Below are positions 1-9,176 of a stretch of DNA of 64,000 nucleotides, piece by piece. A program made the translations under genes and the position numbers. Below the pieces are notes generated by a model. It was given only the letters and a program-made list of their open reading frames with translations, had not been told where the DNA came from and did not search any database. The stretch spans positions 248,001-312,000 of the forward strand of contig NZ_JAKRNM010000005.1 of assembly GCF_022346995.1 (NCBI RefSeq), read 5' to 3'. Numbering within the stretch: the first letter of the stretch is position 1; each line of letters starts with the position of its first letter. Source of the DNA: Paenibacillus sp. ACRRY. Its GTDB lineage: Bacteria > Bacillota > Bacilli > Paenibacillales > Paenibacillaceae.

Positions 1-843
1 ATCCTTGTAATTGCCAATTACGGTACGCGGGGCCCTCTTGGGGGACACCTTCCACTTGGCAGGAATGGCTGTTTTCTTGCCGTTCTGAAGCAGGACAGGT
101 ACAAAAGTTGCGCCGAACTGTGGTTTGAGGCGGTCCAGGGAGTTTTTATCAAAAAATTTGCCGCCTACCAGTTCGCCTGTATCGTTAAGCCCTACAAAAA
201 ACAGATCCTTGAAGCTGGCTTGGAAGCCGTTCACATATTTACCGTCCATGACCGTAGTGCTGAGCGGATATCGTTTCCCGCCGCTATCTGCGAATCCGCC
301 TGCATTGATTCCGGCGATCGCACCATTTCGCTTAACGGCCTGCATGGTTGTCTCCGCTTTTCCAGGTTCGCTGCTCAGAGCCATTTTCATGGCCGTAGGG
401 TCCTTCAGTTTAACTTTCATCGCGTACCCCTTATACGTGCCTGGGTTTACTCGGTAGAGTTCAATCGTAAGCCGGTCACTGTTAACCCGTTCAATGGGAA
501 CGCCAAGCTTGGAGGAAATACGCTGATTGTATATCGTTTCCGGACGTGCGGCTTGTACCGACGCCGATTGTACGATGGTAGACATCGTACTGGTCGTACG
601 ATTATACAGCTCTGTCGTTCTTTTAATAGAAGAAGAAGTTTGAACGGCAGCTTCCTTGGCCCCAGCAAGCTCCTGGCGTATAGCCTGGGTCTGGGGAGTA
701 ACGGTTTCCTCTGACAGTCCGGAATGAATTAATTCCCCGGGTTCAAACGGGGGGCGAAGCAGCAGCAAACAGATGATCAATCCAATAAAAGGAGCAAGTG
801 CAAGCATAAAAAAACGATTAACCTGTTTTACGGGTGTAATCAT
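1..843 (-). CDS. phosphodiester glycosidase (NAGPA/DUF2233) family protein, 3' end outside window
   Basis: Reading the minus strand from ATG at 843 gives an open frame of 281 codons that runs off the left edge, so the C-terminus is missing. The N-terminus carries one membrane segment (about residues 11-30, FFMLALAPFIGLIICLLLL), then a Ser/Thr/Gln-rich linker. From about residue 110 a NAGPA-like domain starts, with the characteristic NGAIAGINAGGF stretch around residue 165. Family knowledge: these are secreted or membrane-anchored phosphodiester glycosidases, often annotated as exopolysaccharide biosynthesis proteins. The start codon overlaps the stop of the upstream gene (ATGA), so the two are probably cotranscribed and translationally coupled. 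The substrate cannot be told from sequence. Confidence 0.8.
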   Translation of the reverse strand, partial: MITPVKQVNRFFMLALAPFIGLIICLLLLRPPFEPGELIHSGLSEETVTPQTQAIRQELAGAKEAAVQTSSSIKRTTELYNRTTSTMSTIVQSASVQAARPETIYNQRISSKLGVPIERVNSDRLTIELYRVNPGTYKGYAMKVKLKDPTAMKMALSSEPGKAETTMQAVKRNGAIAGINAGGFADSGGKRYPLSTTVMDGKYVNGFQASFKDLFFVGLNDTGELVGGKFFDKNSLDRLKPQFGATFVPVLLQNGKKTAIPAKWKVSPKRAPRTVIGNYKD

Positions 844-1250
844 TTGAGCAGGTCCATCTTTTTCTGGAGAGTTTCCAGTTGCTTTTTGACTTCGCTCAGC
901 TGTGTGTACAATTTATTGCTGTTATCCGTTTTGTCGCTTGCATTATCCTTAGTAAACGTCAGTAGCTCATTGAAGGATTGAACTTGTCCCTGCAGGTCGG
1001 CTACTTCCTTCGATATCGTTGTTAGCTGATTTTCGTAATCCGCTTTTAGCGCGGCAATCTGCTGCTGATTATGGGCCTGAATCTGACTAAGCATCTGCTT
1101 CTGAAGATGGTTACTATAGTAGTAGGTTCCCACAACTCCCAGTGCAATGAGAACAATCCACATGACCAGAAAAAGCTTGACTGAAGATCCGGCCTTGCCT
1201 TTGGCGCTCCGGGTGTGATGGATGTCAGAAGGTTGAGCAGAAGGTTTCAT
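840..1250 (-). CDS. small membrane-anchored coiled-coil protein of unknown function
   Basis: The product has 136 residues. I chose ATG 1250 (MKPSAQ) because AGGAGTGATGAT sits just upstream; an in-frame start 42 nt earlier has no ribosome site. It has a short basic cytoplasmic tail, one membrane segment (about residues 26-45, LFLVMWIVLIALGVVGTYYY), then about 85 extracytoplasmic residues rich in Gln, Lys and Leu with heptad-like spacing, probably a coiled coil. It is the first gene of a two-gene unit with the NAGPA-type glycosidase, whose start overlaps its stop, so a role alongside that envelope enzyme is plausible. I do not recognise the family. Confidence 0.65.
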   Translation of the reverse strand: MKPSAQPSDIHHTRSAKGKAGSSVKLFLVMWIVLIALGVVGTYYYSNHLQKQMLSQIQAHNQQQIAALKADYENQLTTISKEVADLQGQVQSFNELLTFTKDNASDKTDNSNKLYTQLSEVKKQLETLQKKMDLLK

Positions 1251-1297
1251 ATCATCACTCCTGGTTATTAATAGGTACAAAAAAAATTCCAATCCTC

Positions 1298-1326
1298 ATT
1301 CTATCATGCCACTATTGATTACGCAA
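1298..1326 (-). promoter_or_regulatory. sigma-A promoter for the 1250 gene pair
   Basis: On the minus strand TTGCGT (1326-1321) and TAGAAT (1303-1298) are separated by exactly 17 nt, about 48 nt ahead of the ATG at 1250. The -10 matches 5 of 6 and the -35 4 of 6 consensus positions. Confidence 0.5.
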
Positions 1327-1680
1327 AAATGAAATTCTTTAAGTAATAGGACAAAAAGAGATTGCATCGGATGGAAGTCCTAGGATACAATTTCTTATAG
1401 ATGCAATAAGTAGGAACTTTGGGCATGATTTTCGACCTTTTTAGCTAGAGATACAGGAAAATTATACTATATTTTGCATGAGTGAGGCATATATATTGCA
1501 ATGTCATGATGCAGTTTTGATGAAATAAAGCAGTTGTATCGCTGCTTGGCTATTTATTCATCAAATTTCGACATTATTCGACTTTACTTCTTCTATACGT
1601 GGACTGTCGCAAGTATGGTAATAGAATCAGGCAAAAAAGTAGAAAAGTATTTGTCCAATACATAACCAGGGGGAACAATC
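1327..1680. other. intergenic stretch before the response regulator
   Basis: About 350 AT-rich bases between divergent genes. I see no RNA gene, no strong hairpin and no consensus promoter for the downstream response regulator; the AGGGGGAACAATC ribosome site at its end belongs to that gene. Confidence 0.5.
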
Positions 1681-2337
1681 ATGAAAAAAGTATGGCAGGT
1701 GGTCATCGTAGATATCCACCCCACCAGCATGCTGGGTACCAAATTGATATTGGAAGAGCAGCAGGATTTACTTGTACGGGGGATGACCTCAACAGGTACA
1801 GAAGGACTAGAATTGGTGAAGATCCATCAACCCGATCTCATTTTAATGGATTATCGGCTTCCTGAAGGGCAAGCAGATCCATATATTACTCAGATGAAAA
1901 ATGCATCCGTGCATAGTCATGTTATTATTTTGACAGATGAAGACAATGTGAAGCTGTTTCGTCATCTTATGGGTCTTGGTGCAAGCGGCATGCTGTCGAA
2001 ACAGGCTTCCCCTAGCCAGCTGATTCACCTTATTTCCGGGTTGCGGGAGGGATGCGTATCCATTCCGATCTCCTGGCTTACAAGCACTGAATGGGCTCAA
2101 CCATCTGACTCTCCGGGAGAAGAATTTCTGGTGGAACTGACAGAAACCGAAACTTTTATCATGGAAAGAATTGTTCAGGGCGTAACCTATGATAAAATAG
2201 CCAGTGAGATTAACGTCAGCCGACGTTCCATTGATAACTATCTGCGCAAAATCTATGTGAAGCTGGATGTAAGCAGCCGCGCGCAAGCTATTGAACGCTA
2301 TGCCTTATATGCGAGACAGGCCAAGACACTCTCCTGA
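1681..2337 (+). CDS. ComA-like NarL/LuxR-family response regulator
   Basis: The 218-residue protein has a receiver domain (about 5-120) and a LuxR-type helix-turn-helix (about 150-210). The receiver starts VVIVDIHPTSMLGTK, resembling the start of ComA. The phosphoacceptor is Asp57 (LILMDYRLP), with Thr85 and Lys107 in the expected switch positions. The acidic pair that binds Mg is incomplete: where ComA has two Asp, this protein has Asp11-Ile12. The output domain reads ETFIMERIVQGVTYDKIA then INVSRRSIDNYL, a standard DNA-recognition pattern. No histidine kinase gene adjoins it. Family knowledge: such proteins control quorum or stationary-phase genes; the target here is unknown. Confidence 0.85.
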   Translation: MKKVWQVVIVDIHPTSMLGTKLILEEQQDLLVRGMTSTGTEGLELVKIHQPDLILMDYRLPEGQADPYITQMKNASVHSHVIILTDEDNVKLFRHLMGLGASGMLSKQASPSQLIHLISGLREGCVSIPISWLTSTEWAQPSDSPGEEFLVELTETETFIMERIVQGVTYDKIASEINVSRRSIDNYLRKIYVKLDVSSRAQAIERYALYARQAKTLS

Positions 2338-2476
2338 TAACCGTTCTTCATTATAAAGGTGCAGGCTTTGAATCAGGAGGCAGGTCCGATCGTCATATTC
2401 GGCGTTCAGCAGGAATAGGTTGAAGTGGCTGTGGACTGCGAGCACAGTTCGGAATTGATGAAAGGGGAACGGACCG

Positions 2477-3700
2477 ATGAAATATTTCTTCGCCTCCCGT
2501 ACAAACAGGCTGTTGTCTTCGCCACTCCGGGATATTCGTGAGATGTCTGGCCGGGATTATTTCATTTCTCTGGCCGAAGAGTTACCTGCAGAGGAATTAT
2601 TTCCGTTCAAGCTGCTGGAAGAAGCGGCCGTGTCTGTATTCAGTTCTGGGCCATCTGCTCTTCAGTATGGTGAGCCGGCAGGCTACAGGCCTTTGAGAGA
2701 ATGGCTGGACACGGACTGGAATATCCGAAAAGACATACGTACAGTGCCAGAGCAGATTTTATTAACCACAGGAACCCAGCAGGCGATTGATTTGGTGATG
2801 CGTCTGCTGCTGGAGCCGGGGGATTCTGTGTTGGTAGAACATCCTACCTCTCCGGGCTGTCTTGAAGTTCTGGAAATGCAAGGGGCCAAAATTGTGCCTG
2901 TACCTGGAGATTCAGATGGCATATTGCCAGATCTATTGGAGCACCACATGCAGCAGCTTAGACCGAAGCTGCTTTTTGCTGCGCCAAGCTTCTCTAATCC
3001 GACTGGCATGTTATGGTCCATGGAACGGAGAGAGGCGGTGCTTGATCTGTGCTCTCGTTACGGGGTTTTGCTTGTAGAGGATGACTCGTATGGCGAACTG
3101 CACTTCGACGGTTTGGAGACGGCGGACTTTTATCGCAGGTTTCCTTCGTTATTTGCGCTCGATACTGCTGATCAAGGCGGGCATGTACTATATATTGGTT
3201 CGTTCAGCAAAACGGTTGCACCTGCACTTCGCACGGGCTGGGCAGCAGGACATCCTGCCTTGATACAAGCCATGGCTTCGGTCAAACGGATTGCAGACGG
3301 GCAATCCAGTCCAATGAATCAGCGATTATTATATCAGCTGCTCGCCCAGTCTCCATTTAAATGGAGTGACCATCTCTCCATGCTAAACCGGGAGTACAAA
3401 ATCAGACTGAAGCTGATGCTTGAGTTGCTCAAAAGGCCTGGCTGGAAAGGGGTTCAATATACCATCCCCAAAGGGGGCATGTATCTGTGGATTCAACTTC
3501 CCGAGGGGCTGGATAGCGGAGCATTGCTCAAAGTGGCACTTTCCAAAGGTGTGTCCTTTCTGCCAGGTTCTCTCTGTTCCACAGGCGTCCAGGATCACCG
3601 TCACATTCGATTGAATTTTAGTCATCCTGGACGCGACGAGCTGCTGCTGGGCATGAACCTGATCAGTGAAGCCATCTCAGAATTCACTGCCCGCAATTAG
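2477..3700 (+). CDS. PLP-dependent aminotransferase, class I/II (2-aminoadipate-aminotransferase-like)
   Basis: The 407-residue protein is a fold-type I aminotransferase. Visible landmarks are the GEPAGYRPLREWL motif, the LLTTGTQQAIDLV glycine-turn region, AAPSFSNPTGMLW (substrate-facing Asn), VEDDSYGEL (cofactor Asp), and the Schiff-base Lys in GSFSKTVAPALRTGW. It resembles the catalytic half of MocR-type regulators and LysN-like enzymes but has no N-terminal GntR DNA-binding domain, so an enzyme is more likely than a regulator. The start ATG follows GGGGAACGGACCG. It is about 140 nt downstream of the response regulator and may be a separate unit. The amino acid substrate cannot be assigned. 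Confidence 0.85.
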   Translation: MKYFFASRTNRLLSSPLRDIREMSGRDYFISLAEELPAEELFPFKLLEEAAVSVFSSGPSALQYGEPAGYRPLREWLDTDWNIRKDIRTVPEQILLTTGTQQAIDLVMRLLLEPGDSVLVEHPTSPGCLEVLEMQGAKIVPVPGDSDGILPDLLEHHMQQLRPKLLFAAPSFSNPTGMLWSMERREAVLDLCSRYGVLLVEDDSYGELHFDGLETADFYRRFPSLFALDTADQGGHVLYIGSFSKTVAPALRTGWAAGHPALIQAMASVKRIADGQSSPMNQRLLYQLLAQSPFKWSDHLSMLNREYKIRLKLMLELLKRPGWKGVQYTIPKGGMYLWIQLPEGLDSGALLKVALSKGVSFLPGSLCSTGVQDHRHIRLNFSHPGRDELLLGMNLISEAISEFTARN

Positions 3701-3825
3701 CGGAATGTTAAAATGAGCGAGAGCGGCTTCCTCTAAAAGAAAGTGAGAACTGCGATTCCTAAGTAAATAAGATGAAATTTAGAAGAACAAATAAAGGGAT
3801 ATCATAACCCAAAGTAATTACGTTA

Positions 3826-3854
3826 TTGCATCCACTAACATTTTTATATATAAT
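3826..3854 (+). promoter_or_regulatory. sigma-A promoter for the azoreductase gene
   Basis: TTGCAT (3826-3831), a 17-nt spacer and a perfect TATAAT (3849-3854), about 95 nt ahead of the ATG at 3949. Confidence 0.7.
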
Positions 3855-3948
3855 ATGATTTAATGAGTTGTTATTTTCTTTCTATATGCTGTATTCAACG
3901 CGATTTCAGGAGAAGCACTCATATATTTTAACTAACGGGGGAACGAAC

Positions 3949-4575
3949 ATGTCCAACATTTTATTTGTAAAAGCAAACGACCGTCCTGCGGATCAAGCAG
4001 TCAGCGTCAAATTGTACGATGCATTTTTGAGCGCATACAAAGAATCTCACCCAGGTGACACCATCACTGAGTTGGATCTCTACAATACAGATATCCCTTA
4101 CTACGGTAACACTGTAATTACAGGTGGATATAAAGCAGCTAACGGTATCGAAGCAACTGCTGAAGAGCAGCAAGCTGCTGCACTCGCAGCACAATTGCAA
4201 GATCAATTCCTGGCAGCTGACAAAGTGGTATTTGCATTCCCACTGTGGAACTTCACTGTTCCTGCACCACTGGTAAACTACATTTCCTACCTGAGCCAAG
4301 CTGGAAAAATGTTCAAATACACAGCTGAAGGCCCTGTAGGTTTGGTTGGCGACAAAAAAGTGGCATTGCTGAATGCACGTGGCGGCGTTTACTCTGTTGA
4401 GCCAATGGCATCTGCTGAAATGTCCGTAAAATATGTAACAAACGTACTGAACTTCTGGGGTATCCAAAACCCTGAGCTCGTTATCGTTGAAGGTCACAAT
4501 GCTTCACCTGATCGTTCCCAAGAGATCGTTGATGCTGGCCTGAAATTGGCAACTGAAGTAGCAGCAAGCTTCTAA
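3949..4575 (+). CDS. azoR: FMN-dependent NADH:quinone oxidoreductase / azoreductase
   Basis: The 208-residue flavodoxin-fold protein begins MSNILFVKANDRP and contains the FMN-binding stretch FAFPLWNFTVPAPLVNYISY and the LLNARGGVYS loop typical of AzoR enzymes. These soluble enzymes reduce quinones and azo compounds with NADH via FMN and usually protect against thiol-reactive and quinone stress. I chose ATG 3949 because GGGGGAACGAAC precedes it; the in-frame ATG at 3868 would put the promoter's start site inside the coding region. It is a single-gene unit with its own promoter (3826-3854) and a strong terminator (4601-4638). Confidence 0.9.
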   Translation: MSNILFVKANDRPADQAVSVKLYDAFLSAYKESHPGDTITELDLYNTDIPYYGNTVITGGYKAANGIEATAEEQQAAALAAQLQDQFLAADKVVFAFPLWNFTVPAPLVNYISYLSQAGKMFKYTAEGPVGLVGDKKVALLNARGGVYSVEPMASAEMSVKYVTNVLNFWGIQNPELVIVEGHNASPDRSQEIVDAGLKLATEVAASF

Positions 4576-4600
4576 TCGCTATTATATAGAATTATTTAGA

Positions 4601-4638
4601 AAGAGCCTGTGATCTCCTCGGAGATTACAGGCTCTTTT
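4601..4638 (+). terminator. intrinsic terminator after azoR
   Basis: AAGAGCCTGTGATCTC pairs with GAGATTACAGGCTCTT around a short loop, and the right arm runs into TTTT. Since the left arm begins with A residues it may also serve the convergent gene ending at 4679. Confidence 0.8.
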
Positions 4639-4678
4639 GTATGCAACATAATTACTGCAATTATTTATTTTCATCTAT

Positions 4679-5542
4679 TTATTTATTTTGGGACAACGGG
4701 CCAGAAGCTTTGCCTTGGTGTACCAGATACTGCTCTCTTGCCTCCGCAATTTCCCCTAGCTGTTCCACAATAAAATCCTCGGGAGAGTCCAGACTCCCTG
4801 GCACCATTAGATGATGTTCTAATGTATCATGGTCTTCCAGCATATGAGAATGCTCGGTAAGGGCTTGAGCCCCTTTGATCGTAAGTACGTATTTTCCGCG
4901 TGACAATCGTTCGAACCAACCATAGTAATTTTTCTGCAAAATGGCTGCAGCAGATCCAACTCCGGTTTGTCTCGCAAGCACGGCAGGGGAGGCTTCGCCT
5001 TGGGTTCGCAGGGCAGAAGCGACACGCAGCGCCTTCTCCCGATATGCGGTTACCAGCTGCCTGCGGGTACTGCCGCCCGTGTTATAGTCTCCGCTGCGTT
5101 CTTCAAATTCCCGCAGCAGCCGCTGACGCCTTACTCCACCTTTACGGGAAGAAGTCTGGTTTGTACCGTTCATTGCCGCAGGCTCGCATAGCACATCAAT
5201 GAGTGGTGATTTTGTCTTGTAGAACGTCACCGTAATCAGGCCAAGCCCAAGCTGGTGGCACAGTGCTGTGAGTTCGCTCCAGCGCTGGTTAACAGCCCCG
5301 CGTTTGCTCCGGTTGCGCTCTACAGCCAGATAAACGAACGGACTAAGTTTTAGTCTCTGCATCCCCTGGAGCAACAACGAAAGATTGAAGGTCTTTTTCA
5401 TCTCCACAATAAGGGGCTCGTCTTGATCAGATCTGACTCCGACGAGGTCACAGTGTTTGACTTCTGCCTTGATCAGGAATCCCTGCTTCTCGAAAAATGC
5501 TTTTAGAGGCGAATATAACTCGGTCTCGTATTTTACTGCCAT
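4679..5542 (-). CDS. DUF2161 family PD-(D/E)XK nuclease-fold protein
   Basis: The product has 287 residues from ATG 5542, preceded by AAAGGAGCAGGAACG; the longer in-frame extension upstream lacks a ribosome site. The N-terminal domain shows a PD-(D/E)XK-like active site: HCDLVGVRSD (Asp) followed by PLIVEMKKTFN (Glu-x-Lys) at about residues 30-60. The middle is basic and the C-terminus resembles a winged-helix segment (VLARQTGVGSAAAILQKNYYGWFERLSRGKYVL). Family knowledge: DUF2161 proteins are predicted phosphodiesterases or nucleases, common in Paenibacillus, without an established role. A TATAAT-like -10 lies on the minus strand at 5618-5613, but its -35 is poor. Confidence 0.8.
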   Translation of the reverse strand: MAVKYETELYSPLKAFFEKQGFLIKAEVKHCDLVGVRSDQDEPLIVEMKKTFNLSLLLQGMQRLKLSPFVYLAVERNRSKRGAVNQRWSELTALCHQLGLGLITVTFYKTKSPLIDVLCEPAAMNGTNQTSSRKGGVRRQRLLREFEERSGDYNTGGSTRRQLVTAYREKALRVASALRTQGEASPAVLARQTGVGSAAAILQKNYYGWFERLSRGKYVLTIKGAQALTEHSHMLEDHDTLEHHLMVPGSLDSPEDFIVEQLGEIAEAREQYLVHQGKASGPLSQNK

Positions 5543-5900
5543 CGTTCCTGCTCCTTTCTTAAGAAGTTGTCCGTGACGGGACGTTGTCCGGTTTCCTGAA
5601 TTTAGAACCTTAATTATATCATAACCGTGCTTTTTTTTCTGAGGGCACAAGATGTCTGATAGAACAGGGAAAAGGAGAAATTATGAACCGTGAATTGAAA
5701 AAAAGAGGTCAACTTATCCGATTTGCCGCATAGGTATGTAATACACTTTTCACAACAAAACAAGACGTTTGGACAGAGGGTGGCGGGACTAATCCGGACC
5801 GCAGATTGGTATTCAAGCAGGAGCTGCAATTCTATTGATTTCTTCATACCATTCGGAATGGTTGACAATCACACTAAAGGAGCCATGGGAGGTACCAAGC
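5543..5900. other. intergenic region between divergent DUF2161 gene and prkA
   Basis: It contains the minus-strand TATAAT-like box (5618-5613) and, on the plus strand, CATACCAT (5845-5852), which resembles a sigma-E -10 (CATACAnT) 49 nt ahead of prkA. The matching -35 is weak. I see no RNA gene or clear small ORF. Confidence 0.4.
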
Positions 5901-7796
5901 ATGAATATTTTTGAACGCGTTGCGGAATATCGGGCAGAGAGTGACCGTTTGTCTTGGAATGGAACATTTGAAGATTATATTGCTTTGCTGAGAGAGGACC
6001 CGACTCCGGCGATGACGGCTCACGCACGAGTGTACCAGATGATTGAATCGTTTGGGGTGGAAGAAGTCGGGGGGCATAAACGGTACAAGTTTTTTGAACA
6101 GGAAATTTTCGGGCTGGATCGCTCCATTGAGAAGCTGGTCGAGGAATATTTCCATTCGGCAGCACGCCGTCTGGATGTACGGAAACGGATCTTGCTCCTT
6201 ATGGGTCCTGTAAGTGGAGGCAAGTCGACGCTCGTCACATTGCTGAAGCGGGGTCTTGAACAGTTCTCGCGGACTGAAAAGGGTGCCGTTTACGCCATCG
6301 AGGGATGCCCGATGCATGAGGAACCCCTGCACTTAATCCCTCTGGAGCTTCGTCCCGAAGTGGAAAAGGAGATTGGTGTTCGCATTGAGGGCAACCTGTG
6401 CCCATCTTGCCAGATGAGACTACGTACCGAATATGGCGGGGATATCAGCCGCGTCAAGGTAGAACGGGTTATCATCTCCGAGGACAACCGAATAGGAATC
6501 GGAACATTTAGTCCGTCCGATCCGAAGTCACAGGATATCGCAGATCTCACAGGCAGCATCGACTTCTCGACCATTACCGAGTTCGGTTCCGAATCCGACC
6601 CGCGTGCGTATCGTTTTGACGGCGAGTTAAACAAGGCGAATCGTGGATTGATGGAGTTCCAGGAGATGTTGAAATGTGATGAAAAGTTTCTGTGGAACCT
6701 CTTATCGCTAACGCAGGAGGGCAATTTCAAAGCAGGCCGGTTTGCCTTAATCAGTGCCGATGAAATGATTGTTGCTCATACCAATGAGTCCGAGTACAAA
6801 TCATTTATCTCGAATAAAAAGAATGAAGCCCTGCAATCCCGGATGATTGTTATGCCTATCCCATATAATCTGAAGGTCTCCGAAGAAGAGAAGATTTATG
6901 GAAAGCTCATTCAGCAAAGTGACATGAAACATGTTCATATTGCGCCGCATGCGCTGCGGACCGCAGCTATTTTCTCCATACTTACCCGCTTGAAGGAAAC
7001 GAAAAAACAAGGCATGGATCTCGTTAAAAAGATGCGGATGTATGATGGTGAGGAAGTTGAGGGTTACAAGGAAGCCGATCTGCGTGAAATGCAAAATGAG
7101 TATCTGGATGAAGGTATGTCCGGCATTGATCCACGTTATGTCATCAACCGGATATCCAGTGCTTTGATTAAGCAAAACCTTCAGTGCATTAACGCGTTGG
7201 ATATTTTGCGGGCAATCAAGGACGGTCTGGATCAGCATGCTTCCATTACCAAAGAAGAACGCGAGCGTTACCTGAACTTTATTGCTCTGGCGCGTAAAGA
7301 ATATGATGAACTGGCCAAGAAGGAAGTGCAAAAAGCATTTGTGTATTCGTTTGAAGAGTCTGCCAAAACGCTGTTCGAAAACTACCTCGATAACATCGAG
7401 GCCTTCTGCAACTGGTCCAAAATCCGTGACCCGTTAACCGATGAGGAGATGGATCCGGATGAGCGTTTAATGCGTTCAATTGAGGAGCAGATCGGTATAT
7501 CCGAAAATGCGAAAAAAGCATTCCGGGAAGAGATTCTGATCCGTATCTCAGCATACTCCCGCAAAGAGCGCAAGTTTGAATACAGCAGCCACGACCGACT
7601 GCGGGAAGCGATTGAAAAGAAGCTGTTTGCAGACCTGAAAGACATCGTCAAGATTACGACTTCAACCAAAACACCAGATGCTACACAATTGAAACGGATG
7701 AACGAGGTCATCAAACGATTAATTGAAGAACATGGATATACGGCAGCCAGCGCAAATGAACTGCTGCGTTATGTGGGCAGTCTGTTGAATCGCTAA
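5901..7796 (+). CDS. prkA: PrkA family serine protein kinase
   Basis: The 631-residue protein matches PrkA over full length. An AAA-like N-terminal module carries the Walker A motif GPVSGGKST around residues 102-110. A zinc-like cysteine pair (CPSCQMRLRTEYGGD) and the conserved stretch GELNKANRGLMEFQEMLK follow, and the helical kinase-like C-terminal part ends the chain. Start ATG 5901 (MNIFERVAEY) has GGGAGG just upstream, whereas the upstream ATG at 5835 does not. In Bacillus prkA, yhbH and spoVR are expressed in sporulating cells; here yhbH and spoVR lie about 7-10 kb away on the opposite strand. A sigma-E-like -10 (5845-5852) would fit mother-cell expression. Confidence 0.93.
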   Translation: MNIFERVAEYRAESDRLSWNGTFEDYIALLREDPTPAMTAHARVYQMIESFGVEEVGGHKRYKFFEQEIFGLDRSIEKLVEEYFHSAARRLDVRKRILLLMGPVSGGKSTLVTLLKRGLEQFSRTEKGAVYAIEGCPMHEEPLHLIPLELRPEVEKEIGVRIEGNLCPSCQMRLRTEYGGDISRVKVERVIISEDNRIGIGTFSPSDPKSQDIADLTGSIDFSTITEFGSESDPRAYRFDGELNKANRGLMEFQEMLKCDEKFLWNLLSLTQEGNFKAGRFALISADEMIVAHTNESEYKSFISNKKNEALQSRMIVMPIPYNLKVSEEEKIYGKLIQQSDMKHVHIAPHALRTAAIFSILTRLKETKKQGMDLVKKMRMYDGEEVEGYKEADLREMQNEYLDEGMSGIDPRYVINRISSALIKQNLQCINALDILRAIKDGLDQHASITKEERERYLNFIALARKEYDELAKKEVQKAFVYSFEESAKTLFENYLDNIEAFCNWSKIRDPLTDEEMDPDERLMRSIEEQIGISENAKKAFREEILIRISAYSRKERKFEYSSHDRLREAIEKKLFADLKDIVKITTSTKTPDATQLKRMNEVIKRLIEEHGYTAASANELLRYVGSLLNR

Positions 7797-7818
7797 CTGT
7801 ATCAAAACCATTCCGGAT

Positions 7819-7873
7819 CAGGCTCCTGATGCCTGCTGTGAGGCTCCTTCACGGCAGGTGAAGGGGTCTTTTT
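7819..7873 (+). terminator. probable intrinsic terminator after prkA
   Basis: CCTGCTGTGA (7832-7841) pairs with TCACGGCAGG (7849-7858) with one G-U pair; a TCTTTTT run follows at about 7867. The short extra stem between hairpin and T run makes the exact form uncertain. Confidence 0.5.
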
Positions 7874-8041
7874 GCATGAACAGTTGATAAAACAAGCGAA
7901 AAAACTGACACCATAAGTTAAATTCGTGACAAATTAGTTCTAATGGTTTATGTAAATTTAGGTCATTTAGTCTATAATCGGTACAGTAATTTTACAAATT
8001 GGTGATTTTTAGTAGTTATTAAGGAGTTGACGGAACTAGTT

Positions 8042-9046
8042 ATGAGTATTACTGCAGCAAGACAAAAGCAACTCGATTATATTGGTCTGACAAAAGCAGA
8101 TCTTCAATTGCTTGCCGACCACAGGCCGGTATTCCAGAAGGTTGTGCATGACGTGGTGGATCACTTCTACAATCATGTCGGGAGGTATCCTGAGCTTGCA
8201 GAAATGATCACCCGGTTTTCTTCCATTGAACGGTTGAAGGAAACGCAGCAAATGTACTGGCTGTCCATGACTGACGGCATAGTGGACGAGGCTTATATTG
8301 AACAGCGTATTGCCATTGGATTAGTGCATTCACGCATTGGATTATCTGAAGATTATTATCTGGGGACATATATGGTTTATCTCGATATTGCAACAAGCAT
8401 CTTTCAGCAAGTCATCCCTGAGTCCTGGCATCGTGTTATTCAGGCGCTGAGCAAAATGTTTAATCTCGACTCCCAGCTTGTTCTTGAAGCTTATGAGAAG
8501 AAGGAAAAGGAAAAACTGAATCAGCTTGCTGAAGAACAGGAGCATACTTTGCAGGCGGTTACGCAGATTACCCAGCAACTTACGGGAATGATCTGCGAAT
8601 TGAACGAGAATGCCCAGGCTATTTCCGATGTTGCGAGAGAAACGGCTGCCTCACAGGATCAAGCCCATGAATTGCTGGAGGCATTAACAGATGAGATCCA
8701 TCAGATCGGCAAGATGGGAGAACTCATTCGTGAAATTTCGGAGCAAAGCCATCTGGTTGGTCTGAACGCAGCCATCGAAGCTGCGCATGCAGGCGAATTC
8801 GGACGGGGGTTCGAGGTTGTTGCAAGTGAAGTCCGGAAGCTCGCAGCCAGTTCACGTGAGGCACAGGGGAAAATCCAGGCGAACCTCGAACAGATTATGA
8901 GGAAGCTTGGAAGTGTACAACAAGAATCGCAGCACACATCTCAAGGAGCGAGACGCCAAGCTTCCCGTTCGGAGGAACTTGCTGTATTCGCAACCACGAT
9001 GGAGAATCTTGCCCTCGATCTGAGAAAATTGGACAGGCAAATATAG
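8042..9046 (+). CDS. globin-coupled sensor (HemAT-like aerotaxis transducer), soluble
   Basis: The 334-residue protein has an N-terminal sensor globin (about 1-155). The probable proximal haem ligand is His96 in GLVHSRIGL, the conserved HemAT pattern. The C-terminal part has the conserved chemoreceptor tip, [31 protein letters not shown]. There is no membrane segment. The signalling domain is short: the total is about 100 residues less than B. subtilis HemAT, so the coiled-coil hairpin may be reduced. Family knowledge: HemAT binds O2 and signals to CheA. Start choice is uncertain: ATG 8042 lies 15 nt from AAGGAG (8021-8026), while the in-frame TTG at 8027 directly abuts it. A TATAAT lies at 7973-7978 without a convincing -35. 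Confidence 0.85.
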   Translation: MSITAARQKQLDYIGLTKADLQLLADHRPVFQKVVHDVVDHFYNHVGRYPELAEMITRFSSIERLKETQQMYWLSMTDGIVDEAYIEQRIAIGLVHSRIGLSEDYYLGTYMVYLDIATSIFQQVIPESWHRVIQALSKMFNLDSQLVLEAYEKKEKEKLNQLAEEQEHTLQAVTQITQQLTGMICELNENAQAISDVARETAASQDQAHELLEALTDEIHQIGKMGELIREISEQSHLVGLNAAIEAAHAGEFGRGFEVVASEVRKLAASSREAQGKIQANLEQIMRKLGSVQQESQHTSQGARRQASRSEELAVFATTMENLALDLRKLDRQI

Positions 9047-9176
9047 GCTGTTAGCACTCCAGTATCCTGCGATACCGTTTCTGGCTGTTTTAAGCTATAA
9101 TGGGTAGACAAACCTGCCGAATGACATAGTAAATGCAGCCGGAGACAGGGGATTTGAAAGAGGTTGAGGTGATCAG

